A DNA stretch of 64,000 bases from Pisaster brevispinus. Its lineage: Eukaryota > Echinodermata > Asteroidea > Forcipulatida > Asteriidae. The notes beneath the pieces were generated by a model that was not told where the DNA came from, ran no database searches, and saw only the letters and a program-made list of their open reading frames with translations. The stretch covers positions 13,951,705 to 14,015,704 of the forward strand of contig JAMKCF010000013.1 of NCBI GenBank assembly GCA_023634235.1, in the 5' to 3' direction. A program made the position numbers and the translations under genes. Positions 34,301 to 40,955 of the stretch are shown piece after piece; position 1 is the first letter of the stretch, and each line of letters opens with the position of its first letter.

Positions 34301-37300
34301 TACATTTTTAACGTGTAATAGTAGACCTTTATCATGCTTTAGTCATCTGTGTCTGGTACCCTTCACACAACGGTGACATTGGTCGTTCAAATTCTCATAC
34401 TAGGAAAGGGACCAGACTATCTTTTCCTACCAGCCTCAGTTTGGTCACATTGGGTCATATAGATGAAAAGCAAGATGGCCGTGGCATGATAACGGTCAAT
34501 ACAAAATTTAATGAATGGCATTTTCAGTGTAAAAGGGTCCTTTTTTCCAAGCTTTATTGTATTTTGGTTATGTTTGCATGAATGTTTGCATTGAGTGAAT
34601 CCACTGGTTTTACAAACAAGTGGCTTTTAAAAGGAAATTGTCATAAAGGGGCTTTTTCCATACCTTGGCTGACATGTAGGCTCTGGCTCTGGGCTCCGCT
34701 TGATGTTGGAAATATCATACAGAATGTGTACTGCTTTATAATTCATGTTGGAGCCCAAGTTGGAACCAGAGCCCAAGTTGAGGGTTGGCAAAAAGGCCCA
34801 GGCCTGTGATTTGATAGTATTTTCCTGATTTCGGGATCCTCCATTGACCTCCCTTCAGATTTTCCTGGAAGAAGCGATGTGGGCCCAATTTCATGGCTCT
34901 GCTTACCGTAGCCAAAGAATCGGCGCTTACGGAAGCAGGAAATTATTTGTTTTCGTCAAGCGTATTTCATGGGTTAGCAGAGAATTTTTGCTTGTGCACA
35001 TGCATACTCCAGTTTACTAGGCATTCTTCGCTTACACAGCTAGCGCAGAAATTCGGCGCTTGCACAGTAAGCGGAGAATGATGATCGCAAGCGCAGAATT
35101 CGGCGGTAAGCAGAGCCATGAAATTGGGCCCTGGCCATCACAGTAGATTTCTATCAGTGTTGATGTACAGAGTCTACACAGGGTTTTTGCGGATCCTTAA
35201 AAAGTATTAACAAGTCTTGAAATAAACTATCCAAATTTAAGGCCTTAAGAAGCATTAAAATGATTAAATTTAGTTATTTGAGGTCTTAAGAAAATGGAGA
35301 AAGCGTGTAAAGAATTTTGATATCAGCTCGTAAAGAACCGTTTTGCGTTTGGGGAAAAAGAGTAACATAACGTGTGAGCGGGTATAGCTGTTTCTTCCCT
35401 GCTTTGTTCACTTATTTTTTGGTCTTAACTTGTTTTAAGGGTAGCATTAAAATGCTCTTAAAAAGTTTTAAGTTTGACTTTTTAAAGTGTGTCGATACCC
35501 TGCTACAAACCTCTGAAGTATAACATCATATTTCTTCCAGGAGCTTCATCTTCAAGAGGATATTGTTTTCAAGGTTGTCAGGGCTTTTCATTTTTTGAAA
35601 GTCCGACCCATGGTCATAGTTATTGTTATATTTTCATATTTTGGACAGAGCCCACCAAAAAAGGAAGGAGAGTTGCAAACCGCCGCCCAGTTTGCTTTCG
35701 GTAAAAACGAAACAAGTCCTGAAGTATCTACAAAGGTAAGCGTTTGCAAAAAGACCTTTGTCTCGTTCCCTGTGTGCGGTTGGGAAGGAGAGCTGGTTGT
35801 CATTTGAATATCAAACATGGGATCTGACTATTTTGCCCTGCAAGTCTGGGCAGCTCCATGGTTACTCATGGGACCTCCGGCACCAGAAATCTTTTTTGCT
35901 GATGAATTTTGTTGTTACATCTCTAACTTTGGTAGAATTTTCGTTTTGTCTCTTCTCAAACTTCTATTTTAATTTTATGTTTTTGTTACTTGTTGCTTTT
36001 TGTTGTTGCAGTCAAACACATCAGACAGTGAGTCACCAGGAGCCTTACAAGGTAAAAATGCTTCCCAAATCTTTGTTAAATTCGTGCGACTATTAAAGTA
36101 AAAAAAAAGGGGGGAATTAGCTGTTGCAAACTGCTTACCAACCCAAATGCAAAATGATATCAATGCAAAAACTGAAATAGCCTCACATTTCAACCATTGC
36201 AGAGTTTCTCTCCTTTTAGTCTTTGAGAAAGATACTGTTTGAACTGATGACGCCATGTTTCAATTTTTGCTCTTAAAGAGTATAAAATTAAAAATGTGTT
36301 TTGTACCATTCTAACGTGAGGATAGAGACTCGTAATTTTTGCCCAATTTCATGAGGATTTATTGGAAACTGAGTGTATCACAAAACTCAATTTAACCTTG
36401 GAGCCCCTCTTTAATGAAAACTGAGGGATAGGATTGAATACAACTCTTCCAAAAACCAATGATGTATCGTGCTTCTCATGCTATATTTAATTCTGTTGTT
36501 TTTCAGCAGACACCCCTTGTAAGTCGCTTGTAGAGAGTGCTTGCGCTTATGAGAAAGCCAAGAAGAGCAGTGAGGTGACATTCCAGGAGGTGACAAATAA
36601 GACGGGAGAGGAAGATGAGGAAAACGTCTTCCAGGTTAGTGAAAGGTCGCACCTCCCGGGTCATTTGGAGGTCATTCTAAGGTCATGCCTCCTGGTTCGT
36701 TTAAGGTCATGTTCTATGGCTCATTACAAGGTTATTTTAGGTCAAGGCTTGTTTGGTTGTGAGTACTTGGTACAATGTTATAGGTCATGAAAAGGTTTTG
36801 TTTTCAGGTCAGTACGTGTCAGAGGTCAGTGCAAGGTCAAAAGAGATGTGATGAGTTCCTTTCAGTTGAAATTGTGAAATTTTGTCTCATGGTAATTTAA
36901 AAGGTTAATGACCTTAAGTTTTGGAGGTCAAAGGTTAAAGACAAATTCAAAGATGATAGTTAACCTGCCAAAATTATTTTCTGAATCTGTTGATTGTTAA
37001 CTAAATTATTCATTATGACCTATTTATCATGATTTCGTGTTTTTCTTGTGATGGATTTTCTTGTGTATGTTTTACCCCGCCCCACTCTGTGGTAAGTGCT
37101 GTATACTCGATGCTTTTCCTAGTCCTATGGAAAAAAATCCACAGGATTTGACTCCACGACCCCTGCCATTCTAGAGCAGAGGTCTTACCACTAGACCACG
37201 AAGTTGTATGCCTGTGGAGTTTGTTTCAAAAGGATTTGGGAATTAGGGGGTGGGGAGCACTGAGTGTACAGTGCTTAACATACAACAGAACCATAATATT

Positions 37301-39914
37301 ATTCTTTATCCCAGATGCACTTATCACATTTATTAAAATGAGTGTAAGGTATGAATACCGAGGTATTTGGGATGTCATATGAATGACGTTCATATGCTAG
37401 CATGTATTTTATATGGTTCATATTTATTTTTTATTTTCTGCTCATTGATATGGACCTTCTTCATTTCTATGTGTTTAGAAAATTTTTATTGGTTGTTTGC
37501 ATATTGTTGACATATTTACGTGTATATTTATTTACTTTAATTTTTATTTTATAATATTTATGTAATGATATATTTGTTACTTTTTATGGTTTTCTTAAAT
37601 ATAATATTCAATTTATTTAATATTTGTTTATGCTTTCTTATTTCTTGATGGTACCTGTTAGTGGAGGTTAATCGTTTTTGATTATCAATAAATAAATAAA
37701 TAAATAAATAAGTAAACAAATATTTACAATGCTCCCCTTACTCATGCTAAGAATCAATTGATGTGTTTAGGACTTACAGTTTCCTGCAGAACCGTTACTT
37801 GTCATGATCCATATTGGCTCGTTTGTCATCAGTCTTTTGTCCTGCATCCTGTTCCCACTTGTCTGTCAATACCAATAGGGTACAAAAGCAGTGCTTCAGC
37901 CAAACCTAAATGTTGTCTTCCTGATTTTAAAGTAAAACTTCATTCATCATAACTTCCCAATGTAACTTGACTTTGTCTTGTAATGATAAATTATCTAATG
38001 ATGAGATTGTAATTTGTGGATGTACTTTGGTGACAATATTGAAATGAACGCACATTCTAGATACGGGATTTAATAACTAAAAAAATGAAAATAAATAATC
38101 TTGTTGTATTTGATTTGGTAGACCCAGTGTAAGCTTTATGTATTTGACGCGGAGAAACATGCTTGGCAGGAGAGGGGGAGGGGCCTGCTCAGACTCAATG
38201 ACCTTGTACCTTCATCAGCTGAACAGTCATCGCTTCAGTCAAGACTAGGTGAGTGATGCACCATTTTGATTCAGAGATAGCAGATGCTGTGGTTGACCTA
38301 AACATGAACCAGTCATTGCATTGTTCCCAAACATTACAGTCTCTAGATTGTTTATATCATTCCTGATGGTTTTATTTTATTTTATTTTTCAGTGATGAGG
38401 ACTCAGGGAAGTCTAAGAGTGGTGCTAAACACCAAAATCTGGAGTGGAATGACCATCGAGAAACCTACGCTAAAAAATATACGTCTATCGGCAAGAGATG
38501 GAGAGAGCGATAGCATTAGAGTTTTCCTCATTGCTGTAAGTACTTAAAAAAAAAAAAAGTTTCAAGTTGTTTTTTCCCCACTGTTTTCTTGATATTTATG
38601 ATGGATGTACATGGCCTTGGCATTGGTTGTGGGCTCGTGGCAACCCCGTAAGGACTCATGGATTCCCGGCCTCTTAGAACACTCAATTTTGCCATGCTGC
38701 TGTTTTAAAAAAAATGTTTGTAAACAAATTTTGTGTACTCCACAAAAAAATTGGTAAACAAATCTCAAAAATTCCAAGCTCCCTAATGAGACCTACCCAA
38801 ATAAGTATGGAAAACGTCAAATAAACCCGGCTACTAGCCTTTCCTGGCTGAAATTAATCTTGTCTTCGACAGATGGCTTCCACAGGGCTTGGCGAGTTGG
38901 AGCTTGTTCTGTCGAGTCTAAAAGCCCTAGTCACATGGTTTAGACTATTTTAAAGGGATTGTGTTCACACCAACAACAACAAGACGCGCGATTATAAAAC
39001 GTACTGATAGAACTAGTCCGATGGTGTAAGCACGTGCATAGATTCCTGAGGGGTGGCACTGAAGGTTAATACAGTACGGCTTTCTCATCGTTCTTCTTGA
39101 TTACTTTATTTTATTTTACTTTATTTTTTTAGGCCTCGCCCAAAGATGCGGAGCAGATCTACCGAGCGATCGAGTACAGAGTTCAAGAGTTGAAGCACGC
39201 CGAGCGAGAGAAGGACGACGGCGAGGCACAAGAAGAAGAAGAAGAGGAAGACGATAGTAAAGACGAAGGAAGGAAGGAGAAGACGTCCGTTCAGTATCCG
39301 GAATCTGTCGAGAGCGACGACTCGGTGTCACAATCCAACTCACTCGGGACGGACAGAAGTGAGTTATAAATGGAGACAGTAGAATGTAACGGTGTGATTC
39401 TGTCTTAAGGAATTTTATGTTTTTGTTTCATTTGCACCAAGGTTTTTTGTTTGTTAAATCAGTGGGTACCAATCAGATACCTTTCCTCTCTTTAATTTGT
39501 CTAAATTTTTACTTGTAGCCTTCACCTTGGCCATTTGGCCTTATGTTTAGGGATTTTTTTTAATTTTTTTATTTAACAAATAAAAACCAGCGTGTTTTGT
39601 CTTCATGTCTGTGTGAATATTTTGAATGGAACAGTAGCCTTCAACCTGAGTGGCCATTTGGCATTATGTTGGCAGATTTTCATTGAAAAAGTAAAATACA
39701 ATAAATCGAATAACTATATTGTGTCTTTATATTTCGAATGGAACAAAGGCCAAGCCCTCTGTAATTCCAGGCTTAATTTAAAAAAAAACAAAAAACTTGA
39801 TTTATTGAAAACTTTAGGGACTTATGTTACTTAATTTCTTGCTTTTTTTTCGTTTTTCTAGGTTCGCCAGATCCAAGGATTGAGGGAGAGCCCCAGACAC
39901 CACCGCCTGTTTAA
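10305..39914 (+). CDS. RANBP3: RANBP3, Ran-binding protein 3 (18-exon model, 605 aa)
   Basis: Nuclear Ran-binding cofactor; in vertebrates it promotes CRM1 (exportin-1) cargo export and binds RCC1. Eighteen exons join in frame from ATG 10305 to TAA 39912-39914: 10305-10332, 10455-10502, 19704-19792, 20262-20307, 23454-23561, 25783-25812, 27799-27876, 28587-28679, 29202-29288, 33394-33709, 34129-34219, 35649-35735, 36012-36051, 36507-36634, 38122-38248, 38393-38535, 39133-39358, 39862-39914. Low-complexity N-terminal half; FG motifs FVFGQNM, FGVFG, FVFGQKM and FAFGK; FKLNPPTLVHGKA matching the human FRLKPPTLIHG block. The C-terminal RanBP1-type domain reads VFQTQCKLYVFD, WQERGRGLLRLND, VMRTQGSLRVVLNTKIWSGM and RVFLIA. 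Human RANBP3 is about 567 aa. The vertebrate basic KRER NLS/phosphosite block was not found; an exon in the 9.2-kb intron 2 may be missed. Confidence 0.96.
10455..10502 (+). CDS. RANBP3: RANBP3 exon 2
   Basis: Acceptor TTTTCCAG, donor GTGAGC. Encodes DDSKDETEKNVGGGQN, acidic low-complexity; phase 1 at both ends, so its skipping would keep frame. Confidence 0.82.
12195..12370. repeat. GACTCGGACTTG-type degenerate repeat, copy 1
   Basis: Repeated GACTCGGACTTG, GACTCAGTCTCAAGCTCGAG and TTGGACTCGAAC words. A second, shorter stretch lies at 13265-13395. The two enclose about 900 bp of AT-rich DNA. An open frame on the minus strand (12139-12579) is produced by this repeat. Confidence 0.5.
13265..13395. 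repeat. GACTCGGACTC-type degenerate repeat, copy 2
   Basis: CTTGGACTCGGACTC, then ACTGAGGATTCAAACTC twice in tandem (17-bp step), then CTCGGACTC. Related to 12195-12370. Confidence 0.5.
14597..14760 (+). repeat. AGGCCTG-ended dispersed repeat
   Basis: GGGCCCGACACTTATTCTTG, AGGGCACC, GGAGCATTTCAAAGGACACC, GACTAGGGTCTTGGAGGC and a terminal CAGGCCTGA. Closely related to 24862-25030. Confidence 0.6.
14858..15630. repeat. Satellite-like tandem array, 160-176 bp units, about 4.5 copies
   Basis: CAGGACTAGTTGGACAG-type starts occur at 14858, 15018, 15194, 15370 and 15545 (the last reads CATGACTAGTTGG). Each unit continues with AACTGGCATTCGGCACAAA, TTTACAGGTTTTCTTTCAA, GTGGTTGACATGTAGC and GGAACTTCAGCAATAAAC. 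The middle three units are nearly identical; the outer ones are diverged. Confidence 0.92.
16617..16636. repeat. Perfect 20-bp palindrome
   Basis: ATGTACCCCATGGGGTACAT equals its own reverse complement. It sits in RANBP3 intron 2 within a stretch that carries no recognised element. Confidence 0.95.
16975..17115 (-). mobile_element. tRNA-like element with GCACTGTATAC end, truncated copy
   Basis: Starts TGTCAAGCACTGTATACTTAG and contains GACTTGAACCCACAACCTT, a B box when read on the reverse strand. Same family as 19851-20095 and 37093-37284; the far inverted end is missing here. Confidence 0.55.
18380..18405. repeat. Perfect 10-bp stem hairpin
   Basis: CTCTCAGTGG and CCACTGAGAG separated by a 6-base loop (AAGAAA). 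It sits in an unclassified stretch (18330-18660) that may itself be a repeat. No ribozyme core could be fitted. Confidence 0.8.
19704..19792 (+). CDS. RANBP3: RANBP3 exon 3 (FVFGQN motif)
   Basis: Acceptor TTCGCAG, donor GTAAAC. Encodes GIDNRNGGGAGVIGPSS and then FVFGQNMESRVLK, an FG motif of the RANBP3 type. Confidence 0.93.
19851..20095 (-). mobile_element. Inverted-end element carrying a tRNA-like core
   Basis: The left end CCGATGTGTGTTGAGCATTG and the right end (reverse complement CCGATGTGTGTTAAGCACTG) form arms of about 37 bp. Between them the reverse strand reads GATGGTCTAGTGGCAAGA (A-box-like) and GGTTGTGGGTTCAAATCCCA (B-box-like), so a pol III-type core sits inside inverted repeats. 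A long G run (20022-20048) is internal. It lies in RANBP3 intron 3. Confidence 0.7.
20262..20307 (+). CDS. RANBP3: RANBP3 exon 4
   Basis: Acceptor TTTTGCAG, donor GTAAAC. Encodes RPAEEQLDKKTSEQE, short charged linker. Confidence 0.85.
20895..21095 (+). repeat. AGGCCTG-family repeat with a 21-bp internal array
   Basis: Family words GGCAAGGTCATTTTCATTTTG and GTAAAGGGCG, then GAGGCCAAGGCCAGGGCAACA repeated at 20983, 21004 and 21025 (the first with one change). Read in frame it would encode a seven-residue ATEAKAR repeat, but this is not a gene. Confidence 0.75.
21440..21810. repeat. Dispersed repeat, copy in intron 4
   Basis: Shares CCAGAGATGCAGTTGGTACC, CTCGCTAAACG, AACGTTCTTG, GTGACAGTTGTTTGCT, TTCAGCTGAAACATTCACA and AAACTGTATCTTTC with 40650-40955 in the RANBP3 3' UTR. 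A minus-strand fragment (CGGGTACCAACAGCATCTCTG) lies near 58460-58490. Confidence 0.7.
22606..22660 (+). mobile_element. Left-end fragment of the TTAA/CCCTCCTAC element family
   Basis: TTAACCCTCCTACTCTCTGACC then CACTGTGACCAGC matches the left end of the copies at 41681, 57496 and 60006; the rest is missing. Confidence 0.5.
22640..23160. repeat. Tandem duplication (~250 bp) containing an 18-bp array
   Basis: Two adjoining segments share GGGACCTCCTRTTGT, TTTTGTTTGTAC, CTTTCCAACTGGGGACCTT, ACATGTAGGTCCCAGGTTTG and GTATACCTACC. In the second, TTTCCCCAACTGGGGACC (18 bp) is repeated about five times at 23008-23096, whereas the first has one or two diverged units, so the array expanded after the duplication. 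Confidence 0.85.
23454..23561 (+). CDS. RANBP3: RANBP3 exon 5 (glycine run)
   Basis: Acceptor CTTACAG, donor GTGAGA. Encodes NESEGGGGGGGKKEDPGEF and then PKATPAVMSQRPILFA. Six GGA codons and a GGC form a trinucleotide repeat likely to vary in length. Confidence 0.88.
23584..23880. repeat. Dispersed repeat related to 35179-35502
   Basis: Shares CTTTAAAAAGTCTTAAATTG, AATTAAGGCCTTAAAAAGCATTA, TTATTTGAGGTCTTAA and TTTGACTTTTTAAAGTGTG with the element at 35179. The terminal CAGGG/CCCTG is not preserved here. Confidence 0.65.
24862..25030 (+). repeat. AGGCCTG-family dispersed repeat
   Basis: AGGCCTGATACTTATTCTTG, AAAGGGCACCTCTAGG, GGAACATTTCAAAGGGCACC and TTGCCTCTGTTGCCTCTGTT. In RANBP3 intron 5. 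The rest of 23881-25782 has low-complexity purine-rich and G-rich DNA but nothing else recognisable. Confidence 0.6.
25783..25812 (+). CDS. RANBP3: RANBP3 exon 6 (30-nt micro-exon)
   Basis: Acceptor TTTTTTCAAAAG, donor GTAAAT. Encodes GSGKDTKSDK; phase 1 at both ends, so it could be a cassette exon. No human counterpart is obvious; supported only by splice signals and frame. Confidence 0.65.
25919..25937. repeat. (TA)n microsatellite
   Basis: Uninterrupted TA dinucleotides in RANBP3 intron 6. Confidence 0.95.
26141..26190. repeat. Direct repeat of a CAGTGACCCCACC unit
   Basis: GGGGACCAGTGACCCCACC occurs twice in tandem (step about 21 bp) with partly palindromic halves (GGGG...CCCC). Confidence 0.7.
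26285..26425 (+). repeat. AGGCCTG-family dispersed repeat
   Basis: AGAACATTTCAAAGGGCACC, GACCAGGGCAATGGGGGCAA and CCAGGCCTG end. In RANBP3 intron 6. Confidence 0.55.
26814..27159 (+). mobile_element. CAGGGCYCGAA element, copy 1
   Basis: Ends CAGGGCCCGAAATT and AAATTCGAGCCCTG are inverted copies. A flanking direct repeat CTTCA abuts both ends (26809-26813 and 27160-27164). The inside carries ACTGGACCACAGGCCCGAGG, CCAGTGATTTTAGCATC and ACAAGCCCGGTGGTCTTGTG. Other copies: 52966-53389 (plus) and 63297-63674 (minus). No coding frame; non-autonomous DNA element. Confidence 0.8.
27614..27769. mobile_element. Inverted-repeat element with TATATGGACTGG ends
   Basis: The left end TATATGGACTGG..TCACTAG..GTCTATACTCCC is mirrored at the right end (GGGGGATAGAC..CTAGTGACCCC..CCAGTCCATATG). 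About 156 bp, ending 29 bases before RANBP3 exon 7. Confidence 0.7.
27799..27876 (+). CDS. RANBP3: RANBP3 exon 7 (FKLNPPTLVHG block)
   Basis: Acceptor ATTACAG, donor GTGAGT. Encodes ESKPSFKLNPPTLVHGKA and then KSAPKAT, the counterpart of a block conserved in vertebrate RANBP3. Confidence 0.94.
27925..28215 (+). mobile_element. SINE-like element
   Basis: Contains GGCTGGCCAGTGCGTAAAAG, GGCCCTGGTTTGATTCCTGT (B-box-like), CTCCGGGTCCTCCGGTTTCC and a second B-box-like GTAGTGGGTTCGAATCTC at about 28191. It looks like a tRNA-derived SINE with a conserved GC-rich body. RANBP3 intron 7. Confidence 0.5.
28587..28679 (+). CDS. RANBP3: RANBP3 exon 8
   Basis: Acceptor GATTCAG, donor GTAAAT. Encodes DAEENTASLAKPLIRPSP and LCRATQNWAALSA. 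Length is a multiple of three. Confidence 0.88.
28884..28999. mobile_element. Decayed copy of the foldback element at 41421
   Basis: TAAGTCTTGCACATATTCAAAC at the left and CAAGACTTGCACGGCCTATTC at the right, with CTCACGCATTAAAGCAATA inside, match the 41421-41563 element with CpG to TpG/CpA changes. Confidence 0.6.
29202..29288 (+). CDS. RANBP3: RANBP3 exon 9 (tandem donors)
   Basis: Acceptor TTCTTTCAG. Encodes VATGLAFKLKAASSNPL and ASSFSKCQWN. Two in-frame donors six bases apart (GTAAAG at 29283, GTAAGG at 29289) would include or omit Gly-Lys; the second is the better consensus and sets the end used here. Confidence 0.87.
29490..29930. mobile_element. GCTTAGCC-type MITE fragments, two copies
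   Basis: TTATTTGCTTAGCCAAAAAATTG..TTGGCTGGTGAGCCATTTCTG..CTGTGCTTAGCC (29490-29635) and a related right half at 29815-29925 (GGCTTCCAAGAAAGATTTGT, GTGCTTACCC). Related to elements at 42807-43010 and 44752-44949. Confidence 0.5.
30073..30085 (+). promoter_or_regulatory. CCAAGATGGCGGC motif (YY1-type) in RANBP3 intron 9
   Basis: Exact 13-base match to the YY1-type initiator motif as known from mammals. It is followed by GGGATGACATCA. No exon is supportable downstream of it. Confidence 0.4.
30545..30620 (+). mobile_element. tRNA-like SINE head
   Basis: CGATAGTGTAGCAGTTAGAC (A-box-like) and CCTGGGTTCAAACCCC (B-box) 32 bases on; no clean acceptor stem. RANBP3 intron 9. Confidence 0.5.
30663..30889 (-). 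mobile_element. Complete TTAA-flanked piggyBac-like non-autonomous element, one internal unit
   Basis: TTAA then CCCTCCCACT at the left; AGTAGGAGGG then TTAA at the right. TTAA target duplications and CCC...GGG termini fit the piggyBac superfamily. 219 bp between the TTAA copies, no transposase. The inside has CCGGGGAGTTGACCAACC, GGTGGCGCATCTGTGCACAG and a single CATGTGATATCATATTGCAG unit. It is the shortest complete member of the family in the window. Confidence 0.82.
31965..32185 (+). mobile_element. Decayed MITE of the CATGGCTCTGCTTACC family
   Basis: TTTCATGGTTCTACTTACTGC, TTACGGAAGC, TATGCGCATATGCACTTCAC, CAGCGCAGAATTTCAGC and GTGAGCAGAGAATGGTG follow the order of the intact copy at 34881-35131. 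RANBP3 intron 9. Confidence 0.65.
32205..32675. repeat. Dispersed repeat, copy 1 (pair with 38690-39080)
   Basis: Shared words in order: AATTCCGAAAATCTC, AGACCTAGCCAAATA, GGAAAACGTCAAAT, TTGACAGGTGGCTTCCACA, GGTTTAGACTATTT, AGGGATTGTGTTCACAC and GTACGATGGTTTAAGC. Both copies lie in RANBP3 introns in the same orientation. Confidence 0.75.
33394..33709 (+). CDS. RANBP3: RANBP3 exon 10 (largest exon)
   Basis: Acceptor TTTCTAG, donor GTAAAT. Ser/Thr/Ala-rich first half, then NYFIKLSTN, TGFGVFGSF and ENYFLQFAKVDS; the NYFLQ words match human NYFLQY. GC-rich, high-CpG codon use contrasts with the flanking AT-rich introns. Confidence 0.95.
33858..33993 (-). repeat. AGGCCTG-family repeat with a CTTGGC/CTTGAC run
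   Basis: Ends in ATTCCAGGCCTGC. The first 45 bases are alternating CCTTGGCCTTGACCTTGG, the reverse of the GGCCAAGG array in the copy at 20895. Confidence 0.6.
34129..34219 (+). CDS. RANBP3: RANBP3 exon 11 (second FVFGQ motif)
   Basis: Encodes SSKETTESPKGLSNSSNS then FVFGQKMDERVS; donor GTAAGT. The acceptor TTTTTTCAGCAGCAG offers three in-frame AG sites, so serine number may vary. Confidence 0.94.
34881..35131 (+). mobile_element. Intact MITE of the CATGGCTCTGCTTACC family
   Basis: Left end GGGCCCAATTTCATGGCTCT and right end AGAGCCATGAAATTGGGCCC are perfect inverted copies, extending into TGCTTACCG/CGGTAAGCA. 251 bp, non-coding; the reference copy for relatives at 3801, 31965, 47156 and 52132. 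RANBP3 intron 11. Confidence 0.88.
35179..35502. mobile_element. CAGGG-ended DNA element with 5-bp flanking repeats
   Basis: Starts CAGGGTTTTTGCGGATCC and ends GTCGATACCCTG, with CTACA directly repeated on both sides (35174-35178 and 35503-35507). The inside is AT-rich with TTAAGGCCTTAAGAAGC. CAGGG ends recall hAT-like elements, but a 5-bp rather than 8-bp duplication does not fit, so the class is open. RANBP3 intron 11. Confidence 0.7.
35649..35735 (+). CDS. RANBP3: RANBP3 exon 12
   Basis: Acceptor TTTGGACAG (poor pyrimidine tract), donor GTAAGC. Encodes SPPKKEGELQTAAQFAFG and KNETSPEVSTK; SPPK directly follows the FG block as in human. Confidence 0.9.
36012..36051 (+). CDS. RANBP3: RANBP3 exon 13
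   Basis: Acceptor TTGTTGCAG, donor GTAAAA. Encodes SNTSDSESPGALQ, a 40-nt serine-rich linker. Confidence 0.82.
36507..36634 (+). CDS. RANBP3: RANBP3 exon 14 (start of Ran-binding domain)
   Basis: Acceptor TTTTTCAGCAG (NAGNAG, in-frame choice), donor GTTAGT. Encodes ADTPCKSLVESACAYEKAKK and VTFQEVTNKTGEEDEENVFQ, matching human VEVITGEEAESNVLQ. Confidence 0.93.
36635..36960 (+). promoter_or_regulatory. Cluster of nine AGGTCA half-sites
   Basis: AGGTCA starts at 36669, 36680, 36704, 36739, 36782, 36806, 36823, 36834 and 36925. The first pair and the 36823/36834 pair have 5-base spacers (DR5); 36925 is followed by A then AGGTTA (DR1-like); AGGTTA-A-TGACCT (IR1-like) is at 36902-36914. This could be a nuclear-receptor binding region or a degenerate GGTCA-rich minisatellite; sequence alone does not decide. 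RANBP3 intron 14. Confidence 0.4.
37093..37284 (-). mobile_element. Inverted-end element with tRNA-like core, copy 3
   Basis: GTAAGTGCTGTATACTC at the left, GAGTGTACAGTGCTTAACATA at the right, and a reverse-strand core GTGGTCTAGTGGTAAGACC plus AGGGGTCGTGGAGTCAAATC. Same architecture as 19851-20095. Confidence 0.65.
37330..37715. other. AT-rich tract ending in (AAAT)n, RANBP3 intron 14
   Basis: Very AT-rich, ending in ATCAATAAATAAATAAATAA at about 37685-37712. This may be the tail of a retrotransposon, but no coding match was seen. Confidence 0.35.
38122..38248 (+). CDS. RANBP3: RANBP3 exon 15 (Ran-binding domain core)
   Basis: Acceptor TTTGGTAG, donor GTGAGT. Encodes TQCKLYVFDAEKHAWQERGR and GLLRLNDLVPSSAEQ, the best-conserved strand pair of the RanBP1-type fold. 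Confidence 0.97.
38393..38535 (+). CDS. RANBP3: RANBP3 exon 16 (Ran-binding domain)
   Basis: Acceptor TTTTTCAG, donor GTAAGT. Encodes VMRTQGSLRVVLNTKIWSGM, TIEKPTLKNIRLSA and SDSIRVFLIA. Confidence 0.97.
38690..39080. repeat. Dispersed repeat, copy 2 (pair with 32205-32675)
   Basis: Carries GGAAAACGTCAAAT, CGACAGATGGCTTCCACAG, ATGGTTTAGACTATTT, AAGGGATTGTGTTCACACC and AGTCCGATGGTGTAAGCACG in the same order. It ends about 50 bases before RANBP3 exon 17. Confidence 0.75.
39133..39358 (+). CDS. RANBP3: RANBP3 exon 17 (end of Ran-binding domain, acidic tail)
   Basis: Acceptor TTTTTTTAG, donor GTGAGT. Encodes ASPKDAEQIYRAIEYRVQEL then an acidic tract (EEEEEEDD) and a Ser-rich segment. The human protein likewise ends in an acidic tail. 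Confidence 0.95.
39862..39914 (+). CDS. RANBP3: RANBP3 exon 18 (stop codon TAA 39912-39914)
   Basis: Acceptor TTTTTCTAG. Encodes SPDPRIEGEPQTPPPV and stop. Short proline-rich C-terminus. Confidence 0.88.
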
Positions 39915-40649
39915 GACAACTTAAGAAAAACACCAGACGCCACTAATTTTTGTTTTCCATTGAGGGATCTTTCTAAGATTAGGGTCCAGGGACCTTTGAA
40001 GTAGACTTGTGTGTTTGACGTTGAAACTCTGAAAAGAAAAACTCTGAAAAAGTTGGATTGAGATTGCGATAGAAAGACAAGAGACGGGTGTTGTGCATAG
40101 TGTCATCCATGTTTGAAGTAACTGTTGCGCCATGAACGGATTGATACGAAGTGATGTTTTTTACTCCTTCAAGTTGTCCAGCCGTTGGGAGTATTTTTGT
40201 TTTCGGACGTGTAAATATTGAAACTGTCAGGGCCGAATACTGCCCTCTGTTGACGCGTAAACCGGTGACGAACGGGAATGGTCATACCAAATTCAAAGAG
40301 TATTTTCATCAGTCACTGGAAGAGTATTCAGTTAGTTACGGAGAAGACTCCTTCATTTGTGATGATGTCATCTCGGACTGAGACCCATGAATTGCTCGTC
40401 GCATTCTATACGAAGAAAGTCTTGATGACGTCGTGGGTGGAGGGGAGATCGTTGTCGGACTAAAAATTACCAGATTTTTTTATTTTTTATGTATTTTTGT
40501 TGTTGTTAATAGTTTTATACTAAGGTAATACCAGATGTGTCGAGAGTGGTATACCTCCATTGAAGGTGGGGTCATACTTGGGTAATAACCGCAAAAAGTG
40601 GTTGTAAGAAAACTGAATTTTTATCCGAAAGCCTACTCGTCATAAAGAT

Positions 40650-40955
40650 GATAATGGTAGTAAACATTCTGCGAAACTATTTTGCCTGAGGTGCTCCCCC
40701 GTTGAATAGAAATCAATAGACTTATGTCAAAACAATTTGAATCTCCAAAGAGTCGCCTGGGAGTGTTTGAATGCTGCCCTCGTTAGGTCAGAGATGTGGT
40801 TGGTACTCGCTAAACACGTTTGACGTTCTTGAAGAATTTACCGTGACAGTTTTTTGCTTTTCTCAACAAGTAGGCACTGTGTTCAACTGAAACTTTCACA
40901 GGTGAAATTGTATCTTTTATGATAATTTTGCCTTTAAACCAGTATTACATTGACA
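40650..40955. repeat. Dispersed repeat inside the RANBP3 3' UTR
   Basis: AGAGATGTGGTTGGTACTCG, CTAAACACGTTTGACGTTCTTG, ACCGTGACAGTTTTTTGCT and TTCAACTGAAACTTTCACAG parallel 21440-21810. It would be transcribed in the RANBP3 mRNA if the UTR reaches the 41399 signal. Confidence 0.65.
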
